Origin: Hydrogenedens sp964549105
Lineage (GTDB): Bacteria; Hydrogenedentota; Hydrogenedentia; Hydrogenedentales; Hydrogenedentaceae
Length of the DNA: 64,000 nucleotides
Assembly: GCA_964549105.1 (NCBI GenBank)
Contig: CAZJTZ010000002.1
Location: 62,001 to 126,000 of the forward strand
Direction of reading: 5' to 3'
Below the pieces are notes generated by a model. The model did no database searches. It was not told the DNA's origin and saw only the letters and a list, made by a program, of their open reading frames with translations. The first letter of the stretch is position 1, and each line of letters starts with the position of its first letter. Both the position numbers and the translations under genes were made by a program. Positions 44,890-53,508 of this stretch are shown here, piece by piece.

Positions 44890-44914
44890 AGGTCAATTAC
44901 CTTTCTGCTAAGAT

Positions 44915-45670
44915 TCAAACGCTTTCTTCTGAACGGTTTCCAAATCTTCGTTCTCTTTGCTGATATTTGATAATGGCTTCCCAGAGATGTTTTCTGCGAA
45001 AATCAGGCCATAACACAGGCAAGAAAACCATTTCAGCGTAAGAAAGTTGCCAGAGCATAAAATTGCTTATCCGTTGTTCTCCGCTGGTGCGTATTAAGAG
45101 GTCCACATCGGGAAACTCAGGTACATATAAATGTTGACTGAATAACTCTTCTGTAATTTGTTCTGGAACTATCTCATTCCTTTGCACTTTTTCTGCAATA
45201 AGTTTTGTAGAATGGAGTATTTCCTGTCTACCTCCGTAATTCAAACCTACAATGACAGTCATATCTCGATTATCTTTTGTTAGAGCAAGACAATGTTCAA
45301 GGTCCTGTACCGAAGTAGGGGGTAAATCCTGCCATTCACCCATGAATAGCACACGGATACCATACTTACTAATCTTTTCTATCTCTTTATAGATATAGAT
45401 GCTTATCAATTGGAACAAGGCATCTACTTCTGATTTAGGGCGTGACCAATTTTCAGTAGAAAAGGCATATAAAGATAGACAGGAAATTCCCAATTCACGG
45501 CATCCCCTTAATATTTCTTTTACCCCTTCTGTCCCTGCCTTGTGTCCTTCTGTCGTTTCCTTTCCATGGAGTTTAGCCCAACGGCCATTCCCATCCATAA
45601 TAACAGCAATATGTTTTGGAAGCCTATCTACATCAACTTCTGGGTCTAAGTCTGGAGGAAGTTTCCGCAT
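44915..45670 (-). CDS. uppS: Isoprenyl (undecaprenyl diphosphate) synthase
   Basis: UppS extends farnesyl diphosphate to the C55 lipid carrier of wall and glycan synthesis. AVIMDGNGRWAK (catalytic Asp) near residue 25, SLYAFSTENWSRP, and LLIRTSGEQRISNFMLWQLSYAE are the standard cis-prenyltransferase motifs. Length (251 residues) is typical. AGGG seven to eight bases before the ATG is the ribosome binding site. Confidence 0.95.
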   Translation of the reverse strand: MRKLPPDLDPEVDVDRLPKHIAVIMDGNGRWAKLHGKETTEGHKAGTEGVKEILRGCRELGISCLSLYAFSTENWSRPKSEVDALFQLISIYIYKEIEKISKYGIRVLFMGEWQDLPPTSVQDLEHCLALTKDNRDMTVIVGLNYGGRQEILHSTKLIAEKVQRNEIVPEQITEELFSQHLYVPEFPDVDLLIRTSGEQRISNFMLWQLSYAEMVFLPVLWPDFRRKHLWEAIIKYQQRERRFGNRSEESV

Positions 45671-45741
45671 TCGTAATGCCCTAAATTAATTTTTAATACA
45701 CTGATTGTTTTTGTGCAAACTGAGTAAAAAGAAAGAAAACT

Positions 45742-46299
45742 TCAACCTTCTGTAATATCTTTTTCTTTGGCTTTTAATATCTGGTCAATTTTTTCGATTC
45801 GTTTATCCGTAAGTTTTTGGACCTCTTCAGAAAAGTGATGAAAATCATCTTCTGTGATTTTTCCATCCTTTTCCTCTTTTTTAAGTGTTTCCAGAATATG
45901 TCTTCGGATATTACGAACAGCGACTCGTGCTTCTTCTGCCATTTTGTGGGCAACTTTGATAAGTTCTTTACGGCGTTCTTCACTTAAAGGTGGGATAGGA
46001 ATACGAATTAACCTACCGTCATTAGAGGGAGTTATTCCTAACGGTGACGCCATAATTGCTTTTTCTACTGTACCTATAAGCGCTTTGTCCCAGAGGTCAA
46101 TCACAATGAGATGCGAATCGGGTACAGTTACATTTCCTAACTGGTTAATCTTCATTTTACTGCCATAGGCATCGACATGAACTACATCCAGAAGATTGGG
46201 GGTTGCCCTCCCTGTGCGAAATCCAGAGAGTTCTTGTTGTAAACTCTCTATACTCTTGTCCATCTTTTGTTCTGCTTCTTTAATAAGTGGGTGCGACAT
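45742..46299 (-). CDS. frr: Ribosome recycling factor
   Basis: RRF splits post-termination ribosomes with EF-G. The protein is 185 residues and shows ELSGFRTGRATPNLLDVVHVDAYGS, LIRIPIPPLSEERRKEL and the C-terminal TDKRIEKIDQILKAKEKDI helix. It lies three bases downstream of pyrH, so the two are co-transcribed. The following 70-base gap to uppS has no clear terminator. Confidence 0.97.
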   Translation of the reverse strand: MSHPLIKEAEQKMDKSIESLQQELSGFRTGRATPNLLDVVHVDAYGSKMKINQLGNVTVPDSHLIVIDLWDKALIGTVEKAIMASPLGITPSNDGRLIRIPIPPLSEERRKELIKVAHKMAEEARVAVRNIRRHILETLKKEEKDGKITEDDFHHFSEEVQKLTDKRIEKIDQILKAKEKDITEG

Positions 46300-46302
46300 A
46301 GA

Positions 46303-47022
46303 TTAATCTCCCTTTACTATGGTTCCAGTGGATTTTCCATATACCGCATTGACAATACTATTTTTTTCTAAGAAAGAGAATACCAAAATAGGGATGCTTT
46401 TTTCACGGCAAATAGAAATAGCAGCCGCGTCCATTACTTTTAAGTTTTGTGATAAGACTTCTTGATAAGTTAATTGAGAGAATTGTTTTGCGGAAGAATC
46501 TTTTTCTGGGTCTGCAGAATAGATACCGTCTACACGCGTTGCTTTCATTAGAACTTCGGCGTCTATTTCACTGGCACGAAGTGCTGCGGCTGTATCGGTT
46601 GTAAGAAAAGGACTGCCCGTGCCCGCCGCAAAGATAACAATGCGACCTTTTTCCAGATGTCGCAAGGCACGCCGGCGAATATAAGGTTCTGCCACAGGCC
46701 GCATTTCTATTGCACTGAGTACGCGTGTTTCAATGCCCCGCTTTTCCAGAGCAGATTGCAAAGCCAGAGCATTAATCACAGTTGCCAGCATACCCATGTA
46801 ATCCGCAGTGGCACGGTCTACACCCGAAGCCTTTGACCACTGGTTTCCTCGTAAGATATTACCACCACCTACTACTAATCCTATCTGAACGCCTGTTTGA
46901 TAAGCCGCAACAAGTTCATCGCATAAATGACTTAAAGCCTTTGAACCAATATTTTCCCCATCGGAAGATAGGGCATTACCACTAAGTTTTAGTAAAACCC
47001 GCTTGTAAACAGGTGCGTTCAA
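46303..47022 (-). CDS. pyrH: UMP kinase
   Basis: PyrH phosphorylates UMP to UDP and belongs to the amino acid kinase fold, not the NMP kinase fold. KRVLLKLSGNAL, VVGGGNILRG, AAGTGSPFLTTDTAAALRA and TRVDGIYSADPEKD are diagnostic. The start is TTG at 47022 with GAGG about nine bases upstream, placed at the very end of tsf. Confidence 0.96.
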   Translation of the reverse strand: MNAPVYKRVLLKLSGNALSSDGENIGSKALSHLCDELVAAYQTGVQIGLVVGGGNILRGNQWSKASGVDRATADYMGMLATVINALALQSALEKRGIETRVLSAIEMRPVAEPYIRRRALRHLEKGRIVIFAAGTGSPFLTTDTAAALRASEIDAEVLMKATRVDGIYSADPEKDSSAKQFSQLTYQEVLSQNLKVMDAAAISICREKSIPILVFSFLEKNSIVNAVYGKSTGTIVKGD

Positions 47023-47026
47023 TAAC

Positions 47027-47698
47027 TTATACCTCTTTAGATGTTTTGGCTAATTCTGCAGCGACTTCCTCAGCAAAATTGGTCTGTTTTTTCTCAATTC
47101 CTTCACCGAGTACCCAGCGGACAAATCGCCGAATTTCTAACTTTTCACCGCACTTACCGGTTAGTTCGCCTAACAGGTCCTTTATCTTTTTTCCCTCATG
47201 CTCAGGTTTTACGGAAACCTGTTCCAACAGACATACCTCTTCATACCATTTGTTTAACTTGCCCTCTGCAATTTTTTCACAAACATTTTGTGGTTTACCT
47301 GTTTCGAGAGCCTGTTTTATGTATAAGTCCTTCTCATCTTTTAGCACCTCTTCGGGAATTTCTTCTCTGGCTACCCATTTAGGGGCAGAAGAACAGATTT
47401 GAAGGCAAATGTCTTTTACAAATGTTTGAAATTCTGAACTACGAGCCACAAAATCCGTTTCGGAATTTACTTCAACAAGCACACCAATTTTACCGCCCAT
47501 ATGAACATAAGAAGCAATGCACCCTTCTGCTGCAACACGGCTCGCGCGAGAAGCGGCTTTCATAATTCCACGCTCACGCAACCATTTCACTGCTTTTTCC
47601 ATATCTCCACCGCACTCGGTTAAAGCCTTTTTACAATCCATCATAGGGGCATTGGTCTGGTCTCTAAGTTGTTTCACATCACTGGCACTAATGGTCAT
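47027..47698 (-). CDS. tsf: Elongation factor Ts
   Basis: EF-Ts recycles EF-Tu by nucleotide exchange. The N-terminal UBA-like VKQLRDQTNAPMMDCKKAL and TDFVA (VNSETDFVARSSEF) are clear. At 223 residues it is shorter than the E. coli protein (~283): only one full core subdomain plus a shortened second part is present, similar to the short EF-Ts forms of some other phyla. AGGAG precedes the ATG. Confidence 0.95.
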   Translation of the reverse strand: MTISASDVKQLRDQTNAPMMDCKKALTECGGDMEKAVKWLRERGIMKAASRASRVAAEGCIASYVHMGGKIGVLVEVNSETDFVARSSEFQTFVKDICLQICSSAPKWVAREEIPEEVLKDEKDLYIKQALETGKPQNVCEKIAEGKLNKWYEEVCLLEQVSVKPEHEGKKIKDLLGELTGKCGEKLEIRRFVRWVLGEGIEKKQTNFAEEVAAELAKTSKEV

Positions 47699-47730
47699 TA
47701 TTTATCTCCTGTATTCTATACTATGATTTG

Positions 47731-48618
47731 TTAACTTTCATCAATTGCAGAAGTTTCTTGTTCAGAAACTTCCGTTTCTTTGACTTCTTCGGAGGAACTA
47801 TCCTCTTCGTCAATCTCTTTTTCTTCCATATCTTCTTCTACAGCGATTTCAATAGGTTTGGTTTCTTCATCGGTTACCCGTTTTACTCTTCGGGAAATAG
47901 GCTTTACCTTTGTCTGAGCGACAGGACCCTTTTCGCGAAGATTTTTGCCTTCCAACGCGGCATCGGCAATTATTTTACAATATAGGGAAACGGCTCTAAT
48001 AGCATCATCGTTCCCCGGGATAGGTAACGAGACAGCATCTGGGTCTACATTGGTATCTACAATACCAATACAAGGGATACCCAGTCGTGCTGATTCACGA
48101 ACAGCAATTTCTTCATGCTTTGTATCAATTACAAATACTATATCCGGAACCTCAGTCATATTTACGATACCACTAAGATTTTTTTCCAATTTTGAAATCT
48201 GTTTTCTTAATTGAATCCCTTCCTTTTTCCCATACTGGTCAATCTTACCCGTTTCTTCCAATTCTTTTAATCGGAGTAATTCCGAAATGCTACTGCGAAT
48301 GGTCTGGAAATTAGTAAGCGTTCCACCTAACCAACGACTGTTGACATAGAACATTCCGCACCGTTCGGCTTCACGCTTTACTGCTTCCTGGGCTTGCCGT
48401 TTTGTGCCGACAAATAGCACAGTGCCACCATTTGCCACCGTATTACGGACTAACGCATACGCCTTATACAACTGCTTCAATGTATGCTTAAGGTCAATAA
48501 TATAAATCCCGTTCTTTTCCCCATAGATGTAACGAGCCATTTTGGGGTTCCAGCGATGGGTTTGATGACCGAAATGAGCACCTACTTCAAGTAATTCACG
48601 CGGGGTAACGATAGGCAT
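47731..48618 (-). CDS. rpsB: Ribosomal protein S2
   Basis: The first ~225 residues match uS2, with LLEVGAHFGHQTHRWNPKM, GTKRQAQ, NSRWLGGTLTNF and PGNDDAIRAVSLYC. A C-terminal extension of about 55 residues is strongly acidic (many Glu/Asp/Ser) and would be flexible; such tails vary among phyla. It is the first gene of the rpsB-tsf-pyrH-frr-uppS-cdsA group and has a candidate promoter and leader upstream. Confidence 0.97.
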   Translation of the reverse strand: MPIVTPRELLEVGAHFGHQTHRWNPKMARYIYGEKNGIYIIDLKHTLKQLYKAYALVRNTVANGGTVLFVGTKRQAQEAVKREAERCGMFYVNSRWLGGTLTNFQTIRSSISELLRLKELEETGKIDQYGKKEGIQLRKQISKLEKNLSGIVNMTEVPDIVFVIDTKHEEIAVRESARLGIPCIGIVDTNVDPDAVSLPIPGNDDAIRAVSLYCKIIADAALEGKNLREKGPVAQTKVKPISRRVKRVTDEETKPIEIAVEEDMEEKEIDEEDSSSEEVKETEVSEQETSAIDES

Positions 48619-48649
48619 AATAAAATCCTTTATTTTGGGTTAAATCCTC

Positions 48650-48702
48650 GGAGCCCACTGGAACTCATTCTACTGAGCACCCAAAAAGAGGCGAGAGGCT
48701 CC
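48650..48702 (-). promoter_or_regulatory. Possible structured leader of rpsB mRNA
   Basis: On the minus strand GGAGCC (48697-48702) can pair with GGCTCC (48650-48655), enclosing an inner CTCA/TGAG hairpin (48664-48677). The closed element ends about 32 bases before the rpsB start. S2 leaders that bind S2 for feedback control are known in other bacteria; this one is proposed only from base pairing. Confidence 0.45.
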
Positions 48703-48750
48703 TGTGTTTTTTTGTTTAATTATTTGTTATCGCCTAAAAAAGCAAAAAAT

Positions 48751-48780
48751 ATTTTATCAAAAAGATAAAAGCAATATCAA
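48751..48780 (-). promoter_or_regulatory. Candidate sigma-70 promoter of the rpsB operon
   Basis: Minus-strand TTGATA (48775-48780) and TAAAAT (48751-48756) are separated by 18 bases; each matches five of six consensus positions. The transcript would start near 48744 with a leader of about 125 bases containing the paired element at 48650-48702. Confidence 0.5.
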
Positions 48781-48889
48781 ATATAATTTGGTTAAATACA
48801 TAATTTTTGTATAAAAATATAATATAATTGAGGGGAAGAAAGAATTATATGGAAGCCTTTTAAGAAGAAAAAATTTAAGGATATAGATT

Positions 48890-51529
48890 ATGAAAATTTC
48901 AAACAAAACCTATCTTACCATTCTCACAGTTGTTCTCTCGACCATTTGTTTAAACGCATTCTCATCTTTATCTCAAAGCCCTGATTTTAAGCCAGTCTGG
49001 CAATCTGGAACTCCCATTACAATTGTTTCCGAACAGGACAAAATGACCAAATACACGGTAGAACTACCTCCATTCAAAAAAGAACAGGATAAAGTTTTAG
49101 TAATGAAATTCCAGGCAAGGTTGGATACACCTACTCCTGCGGGCTGGAACGAATATCTGGCTATTGAAATGAACCATACCCTTCTCAATCAAAAGGTGCT
49201 TGTGTCCGATTACACCAGTGGATACTATCGGTTGATAAATCGTGTTCAGCCACTAAAAACGACAATTGGACAAATCAACTGGTGGAAGGAAAGGGGTGAG
49301 TTCCCCTGCCTTCTCACATTTTTCAGCAATGGCAAAGATTTGGACGAGAGAGTCATTAACTATAAAGAGGAAGGTTTCTGGTATCTGTTAGATATATCTG
49401 ATGTGGCAAATTTTGTTGAGATAGGTGCAGATGAAAGAATTGAGAAGTCAGAAAAGAATACCATTACCTTCATCAATTCCTATTTGAATAATTATGCACC
49501 TGATAGGTCTATAAATATGATAATCGAAAATTTAGAGGTTGGCTATTTACCCAGAGCAGTGGTAGATAAATATGCAAAACAGGAATTGGAAACCTACAGC
49601 GAGGTAAAACCGAAAGAACAGGCCCAAAAGGATTCTTATTCAGTAAATATAGGTGAAGACGGTGAAATAGAAATTTTGATAGGTTCTGCAAAATACAAAT
49701 TTACAAGTTCCTATTCTTATGCAGGCGAAAAAATTGGTTTTAACTCCTTTAATGCAAAAAGTAGCGAAAATCGGTGGGGTGTAAGTATAAATAAACTTGC
49801 TGACTTGACATTTGAGGTGTTAGGTGAAGATAGTGAATATACCGTGAAAAGGACTATAGAAATATTAGACGACAGGATTAGAATCAAGGATAATATTAAA
49901 AACAAAAAGGATGACCCTATCGGTGTCCTTATTCATCATGAAGCCATGTTAACAGACTTGCCTCAGCGTTGGTGGCTTGCAGGAGTAGAAAGCATGGAAC
50001 TGCTGGAAGGGATTGCAGAAAACCCAACTTTTTTTATTACTTGCCAGAACACAGGTCTTGGGTTCGTAGCAGAGGACAATTTATTGCGTGCACAGGGGGA
50101 GTTGGTGAAACGAAATAATGTGGTTCAGTATTCAACAAGGCATTTCGGATTGGACAAAAATAGAGATTATACCTTTGAATTTTCTCTCTACCCTTCCTTG
50201 TCTGCGGACTACTTTCCGTTTATCAATAAAGTCCGCAATGATTGGAATGTGAATCATACTATTCTTGGACCCTTTGCCTTCTCGGAAGAGGTAATCCCTG
50301 AAAGGAAAATTAAAATATACTCAGTGGGTCCATGGTTCGATTATTACACTATTAACCCTGCAACGGGTAAAACCTATACCTGGGAAGAATATGAGAACAA
50401 TGTAAAACCCATTATCGAAAAAATCAAATCGCAACAAGCAGATGCAATATTGTTAGGTAAGGTAGAGACAAACCTATTCTCGCTGGATAAAAAGGATATT
50501 AAAGGTGGAGAAATTCTACCCGGTGGTTCTGCTGATGGAAGTGGGAAATACGGACTGATACTTAATAAGGAGCAAAGTGAGGTTCTAAAGAAAAGTATTC
50601 CTGAATGGTTAGATTCTATTCTTCAAACAGAAGAGGGCAATGTGATTGTAGATAACTATTACCTTTCCACACCCGATTCAATAAATCTTCTACTATACTT
50701 AAAAAAAGACAATTACAGGTTTAAGCATTTTATAAAACAAATTGACTTTCTCATGGACAAAATAGGCTTTGGTGGTGTATATATTGACCAGTTTACATTG
50801 ACCTGGGGCAAACTTGGTCGTCCTGACCGACAAACTTATGAACAGTGGGATGGCTTTACGGTGGATATTGATGAGACTACCGGAAAAATCACAAAAAAGT
50901 ATACTGACTGTGGCTTTATCGGTGCTACTGCTCGAGGAGAGGTGCTAAAACATATCATTGATAAAGGGGGTATTGCCGTTGTGAATACCTTTCCAACCGC
51001 TAAGGAAGAACAAAATATACCTAATGTTTTCCGTTTCGCAGAATTTGAGAATGACCCTGTCAATCCTCTTACCTTCATGGACAAGAAACCACCCAACACA
51101 ATTCAATGTGCGAAGGGACATCTATCCACACCTATTATTCTCGGGATTCGGCCTGTGAGATTTGGAGAAGAAGGAAAGACAAAATGTGCCGAAATTATCA
51201 TGAAATCTGTCATAACTGCCCTGCGAAATGGCTCACTTTACTACTATTACGAGAGCATTATACCTAAAGAGACCAATGGCGAATGTGGACCTGTCAATCA
51301 CATGTTTCCATTCACACCGGTAGAAATCAACGAAGGCTACTTAATTGGGAAAGAGCGAGTTATCACTTGTGTTTCAAAAACATTTCACTGGGAAAAAGAA
51401 CCGAACATTTATTTATTTGACCTGAAAGGACGAGAGATACCGCATAACTCTAAAGTTACTGAAAATAATGGAGCATGGGAAGTTAATATTAATCTGAACG
51501 ATTGGAACGAAATTGCTGTGATTGAATAA
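48890..51529 (+). CDS. Large secreted protein, possible TIM-barrel glycosidase
   Basis: I do not recognise the family with certainty. A signal peptide (residues 1-24) is followed by a beta-rich N-terminal half (to about 470). The second half alternates helices and strands and includes VDNYYLSTPDS, a MDKIGFGGVYIDQF segment near residue 625, and GGIAVVNTFP, a pattern seen in barrel-type glycosidases where an Asp at the end of a strand (YIDQF) can be catalytic. Several secreted glycosidases lie in the next 10 kb, which fits a carbohydrate role. Confidence 0.5.
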   Translation: MKISNKTYLTILTVVLSTICLNAFSSLSQSPDFKPVWQSGTPITIVSEQDKMTKYTVELPPFKKEQDKVLVMKFQARLDTPTPAGWNEYLAIEMNHTLLNQKVLVSDYTSGYYRLINRVQPLKTTIGQINWWKERGEFPCLLTFFSNGKDLDERVINYKEEGFWYLLDISDVANFVEIGADERIEKSEKNTITFINSYLNNYAPDRSINMIIENLEVGYLPRAVVDKYAKQELETYSEVKPKEQAQKDSYSVNIGEDGEIEILIGSAKYKFTSSYSYAGEKIGFNSFNAKSSENRWGVSINKLADLTFEVLGEDSEYTVKRTIEILDDRIRIKDNIKNKKDDPIGVLIHHEAMLTDLPQRWWLAGVESMELLEGIAENPTFFITCQNTGLGFVAEDNLLRAQGELVKRNNVVQYSTRHFGLDKNRDYTFEFSLYPSLSADYFPFINKVRNDWNVNHTILGPFAFSEEVIPERKIKIYSVGPWFDYYTINPATGKTYTWEEYENNVKPIIEKIKSQQADAILLGKVETNLFSLDKKDIKGGEILPGGSADGSGKYGLILNKEQSEVLKKSIPEWLDSILQTEEGNVIVDNYYLSTPDSINLLLYLKKDNYRFKHFIKQIDFLMDKIGFGGVYIDQFTLTWGKLGRPDRQTYEQWDGFTVDIDETTGKITKKYTDCGFIGATARGEVLKHIIDKGGIAVVNTFPTAKEEQNIPNVFRFAEFENDPVNPLTFMDKKPPNTIQCAKGHLSTPIILGIRPVRFGEEGKTKCAEIIMKSVITALRNGSLYYYYESIIPKETNGECGPVNHMFPFTPVEINEGYLIGKERVITCVSKTFHWEKEPNIYLFDLKGREIPHNSKVTENNGAWEVNINLNDWNEIAVIE

Positions 51530-51590
51530 GGCTTGTAGACAAAATCAACCAAAGCAAGTGATTTTCAATCGTTATCTATTCGCTGTTTTA

Positions 51591-52841
51591 CTACTTTTCA
51601 AAATAGGCTATGCTGGCATACGAGACCATGCCACCGATGGGGTCAGGAGCCTGTCCATAATGAAGGAGTTCTGCCCGCTGTGCCCTTTCCTCAATAATTT
51701 TCATAGTAGAATAAATAGAATAGAGTCCACATACCCTCCGTTGATTGTGGTCTTTCATTACCGAATTGTAAAACTTGTCAGCGTCTATCTCTAACGCCTT
51801 TTCCATGTCTTCCTCATCCCTCTCCTTCACCTGAGCACAAATTGATGGACTCATGTCGAATACATCCCCAAATCGTTTCCCCACATGTGCCCAATCCGCA
51901 GCAGAAAGCACCAAAACCTGCTCTTTACTTTCATCAATATACTTAATACAAGTTTCCAGAAACTGCTGAACCTCTGGTATCTCTTTTATGGACATTTCCT
52001 CATATTGAGGTAAATCCGCACATAAGATAGGGACAATCTGTATATCCGTTCCAAATAAGTAATTCAACATCACTACTTGAAACTCGATGGAATGTTCTGT
52101 GCGGTGCATAATCTCGGATTGAAATAAATCCATACTGGAATTTTTTGCTAAATAATCCACACATTCCTGATGCGTTTTGATAGTCCCTAAAGGACTACTA
52201 TAATGTTTCTTAGTCAAGATATACGGTGTATCTCCCCCTTGATGACTTACACCAAAAATAAATACGGTGTCCGGTTTTTTGCACTGGTAAAGACGATAAT
52301 AGCCATGAGCATAGCCCAATGCACCTCGTTGAAAATCTATATGAGGAACAATCAATCCAATCAGAGACTCATCAGAGATTTTTTGTTCATCCGGAAGAGG
52401 ACCCGGTCCCCCTGTTTTACTGAACATAGAAGAGAAAAATGCACCCAACTCATGTTTCGCAGAGGAATAAGATTGTCCGGCATGATAAGGTAGGCGAACC
52501 ACCTGTTGTAAAAATTCTTGTTTCGTTCGGTCTCGAATTTCTTCAAATCGTTCATTCAATAAAAATCCATGTTCATCAAGGAATTCCACTATTTTCTCAA
52601 TCTGCTCATGTGGGATTAGAGCCCCTTGAAATTCACGAGCAAACTCCAATTGAATATCACGCAAGTTATGGTTTCCATCAAGACAGGTAGCAATAAAAAA
52701 AGCCGTGGGGGAGAGGGTAATTTCAGTATTAACATAGCCAAGTGGGTCGCGCAGACAAATCAAAGTTTGCCCTTGATGATGAATTGGGAATGCTTCGATA
52801 TTCCTCAGAGGTGGGTAGGGTTGATGCTCTTGTATATCCAT
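51591..52841 (-). CDS. Memo-family (AmmeMemoRadiSam B) protein with N-terminal extension
   Basis: Residues about 140-416 form a Memo/MEMO1-like domain with VPHIDFQRGALGYAHGYY, GVSHQGG, RTEHSIEFQVVML and SAADWAHVGKR, giving the metal-binding His and Asp positions known in human MEMO1. The N-terminal ~125 residues form a separate helical domain resembling a PqqD- or winged-helix-like fold. In many microbes Memo is encoded with AMMECR1 and a radical SAM protein; neither lies next to it here. Function is unproven. The gene ends 60 bases from the convergent 48890 gene. Confidence 0.82.
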   Translation of the reverse strand: MDIQEHQPYPPLRNIEAFPIHHQGQTLICLRDPLGYVNTEITLSPTAFFIATCLDGNHNLRDIQLEFAREFQGALIPHEQIEKIVEFLDEHGFLLNERFEEIRDRTKQEFLQQVVRLPYHAGQSYSSAKHELGAFFSSMFSKTGGPGPLPDEQKISDESLIGLIVPHIDFQRGALGYAHGYYRLYQCKKPDTVFIFGVSHQGGDTPYILTKKHYSSPLGTIKTHQECVDYLAKNSSMDLFQSEIMHRTEHSIEFQVVMLNYLFGTDIQIVPILCADLPQYEEMSIKEIPEVQQFLETCIKYIDESKEQVLVLSAADWAHVGKRFGDVFDMSPSICAQVKERDEEDMEKALEIDADKFYNSVMKDHNQRRVCGLYSIYSTMKIIEERAQRAELLHYGQAPDPIGGMVSYASIAYFEK

Positions 52842-52966
52842 AAACCAGCAATGTTACCTTGTTAATTGTTAGAATTTTTTCATTACAATTATACCAAAAT
52901 ACCCGATTTCAGACTTACCCGTATTCGAACATTATCTTTTTTGCAAAAAATTAAAGGTAAGTGAAA

Positions 52967-53434
52967 CTATTTTTTCTGTTCTGTTGATTGTGTGTGGAGT
53001 TGAGTTTTGGCTCGTCTAACAAAATGTTGTTCGGAAGGATAAGTAAGCAGGTCTTCCGCAGATTCGATAGGAATCCAGATTGGGCTAAATCGTGCTTCTT
53101 CTTCACCTGTGGGTGCAGGTTCTCCCCGTTTATCAGGGTCGGCTCGCATAAGGAAGTAATGTTCTGTCCTTATAATGTCTTCCCCTTGATGTTTAAATTC
53201 ACTCTGGTCATATCCCAAATCGGCAATGATTTCTGTATCCCAATATCCGCTTTCTTCTCCTACTTCGCGTCTGGCACATTGTTCATGAGATTCCCCCGGG
53301 TCTATATGCCCTTTGGGCAGACGTATCTCGTGAATCCATTTATCATCTCTTAAAACCTCTCGTTCTAACAGGAGAACTCTCCCATCTTTATCAACAACAA
53401 CACCTCCTGCAACATAAACTCTTTTTCTGCTCAT
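52967..53434 (-). CDS. NUDIX hydrolase
   Basis: The Nudix box GHIDPGESHEQCARREVGEESGY, trimmed here to its key residues G-x5-E-x7-R-E-x2-E-E-x-G, lies near residue 41 of 155, flanked by the KDGRVLLLERE and RLPKG strands. The family hydrolyses nucleoside diphosphates linked to another group; diadenosine polyphosphate hydrolases of the MutT/Ap4A type have the same RLPKGH opening, so Ap4A-like substrates are possible. Neighbours give no further hint. Confidence 0.85.
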   Translation of the reverse strand: MSRKRVYVAGGVVVDKDGRVLLLEREVLRDDKWIHEIRLPKGHIDPGESHEQCARREVGEESGYWDTEIIADLGYDQSEFKHQGEDIIRTEHYFLMRADPDKRGEPAPTGEEEARFSPIWIPIESAEDLLTYPSEQHFVRRAKTQLHTQSTEQKK

Positions 53435-53508
53435 AAACTTGACCTACATAAAAAACTATTTTACCTCAGAGAAGATAACATAGTTTTATTCAGTTGTTTT
53501 TTTACTTG

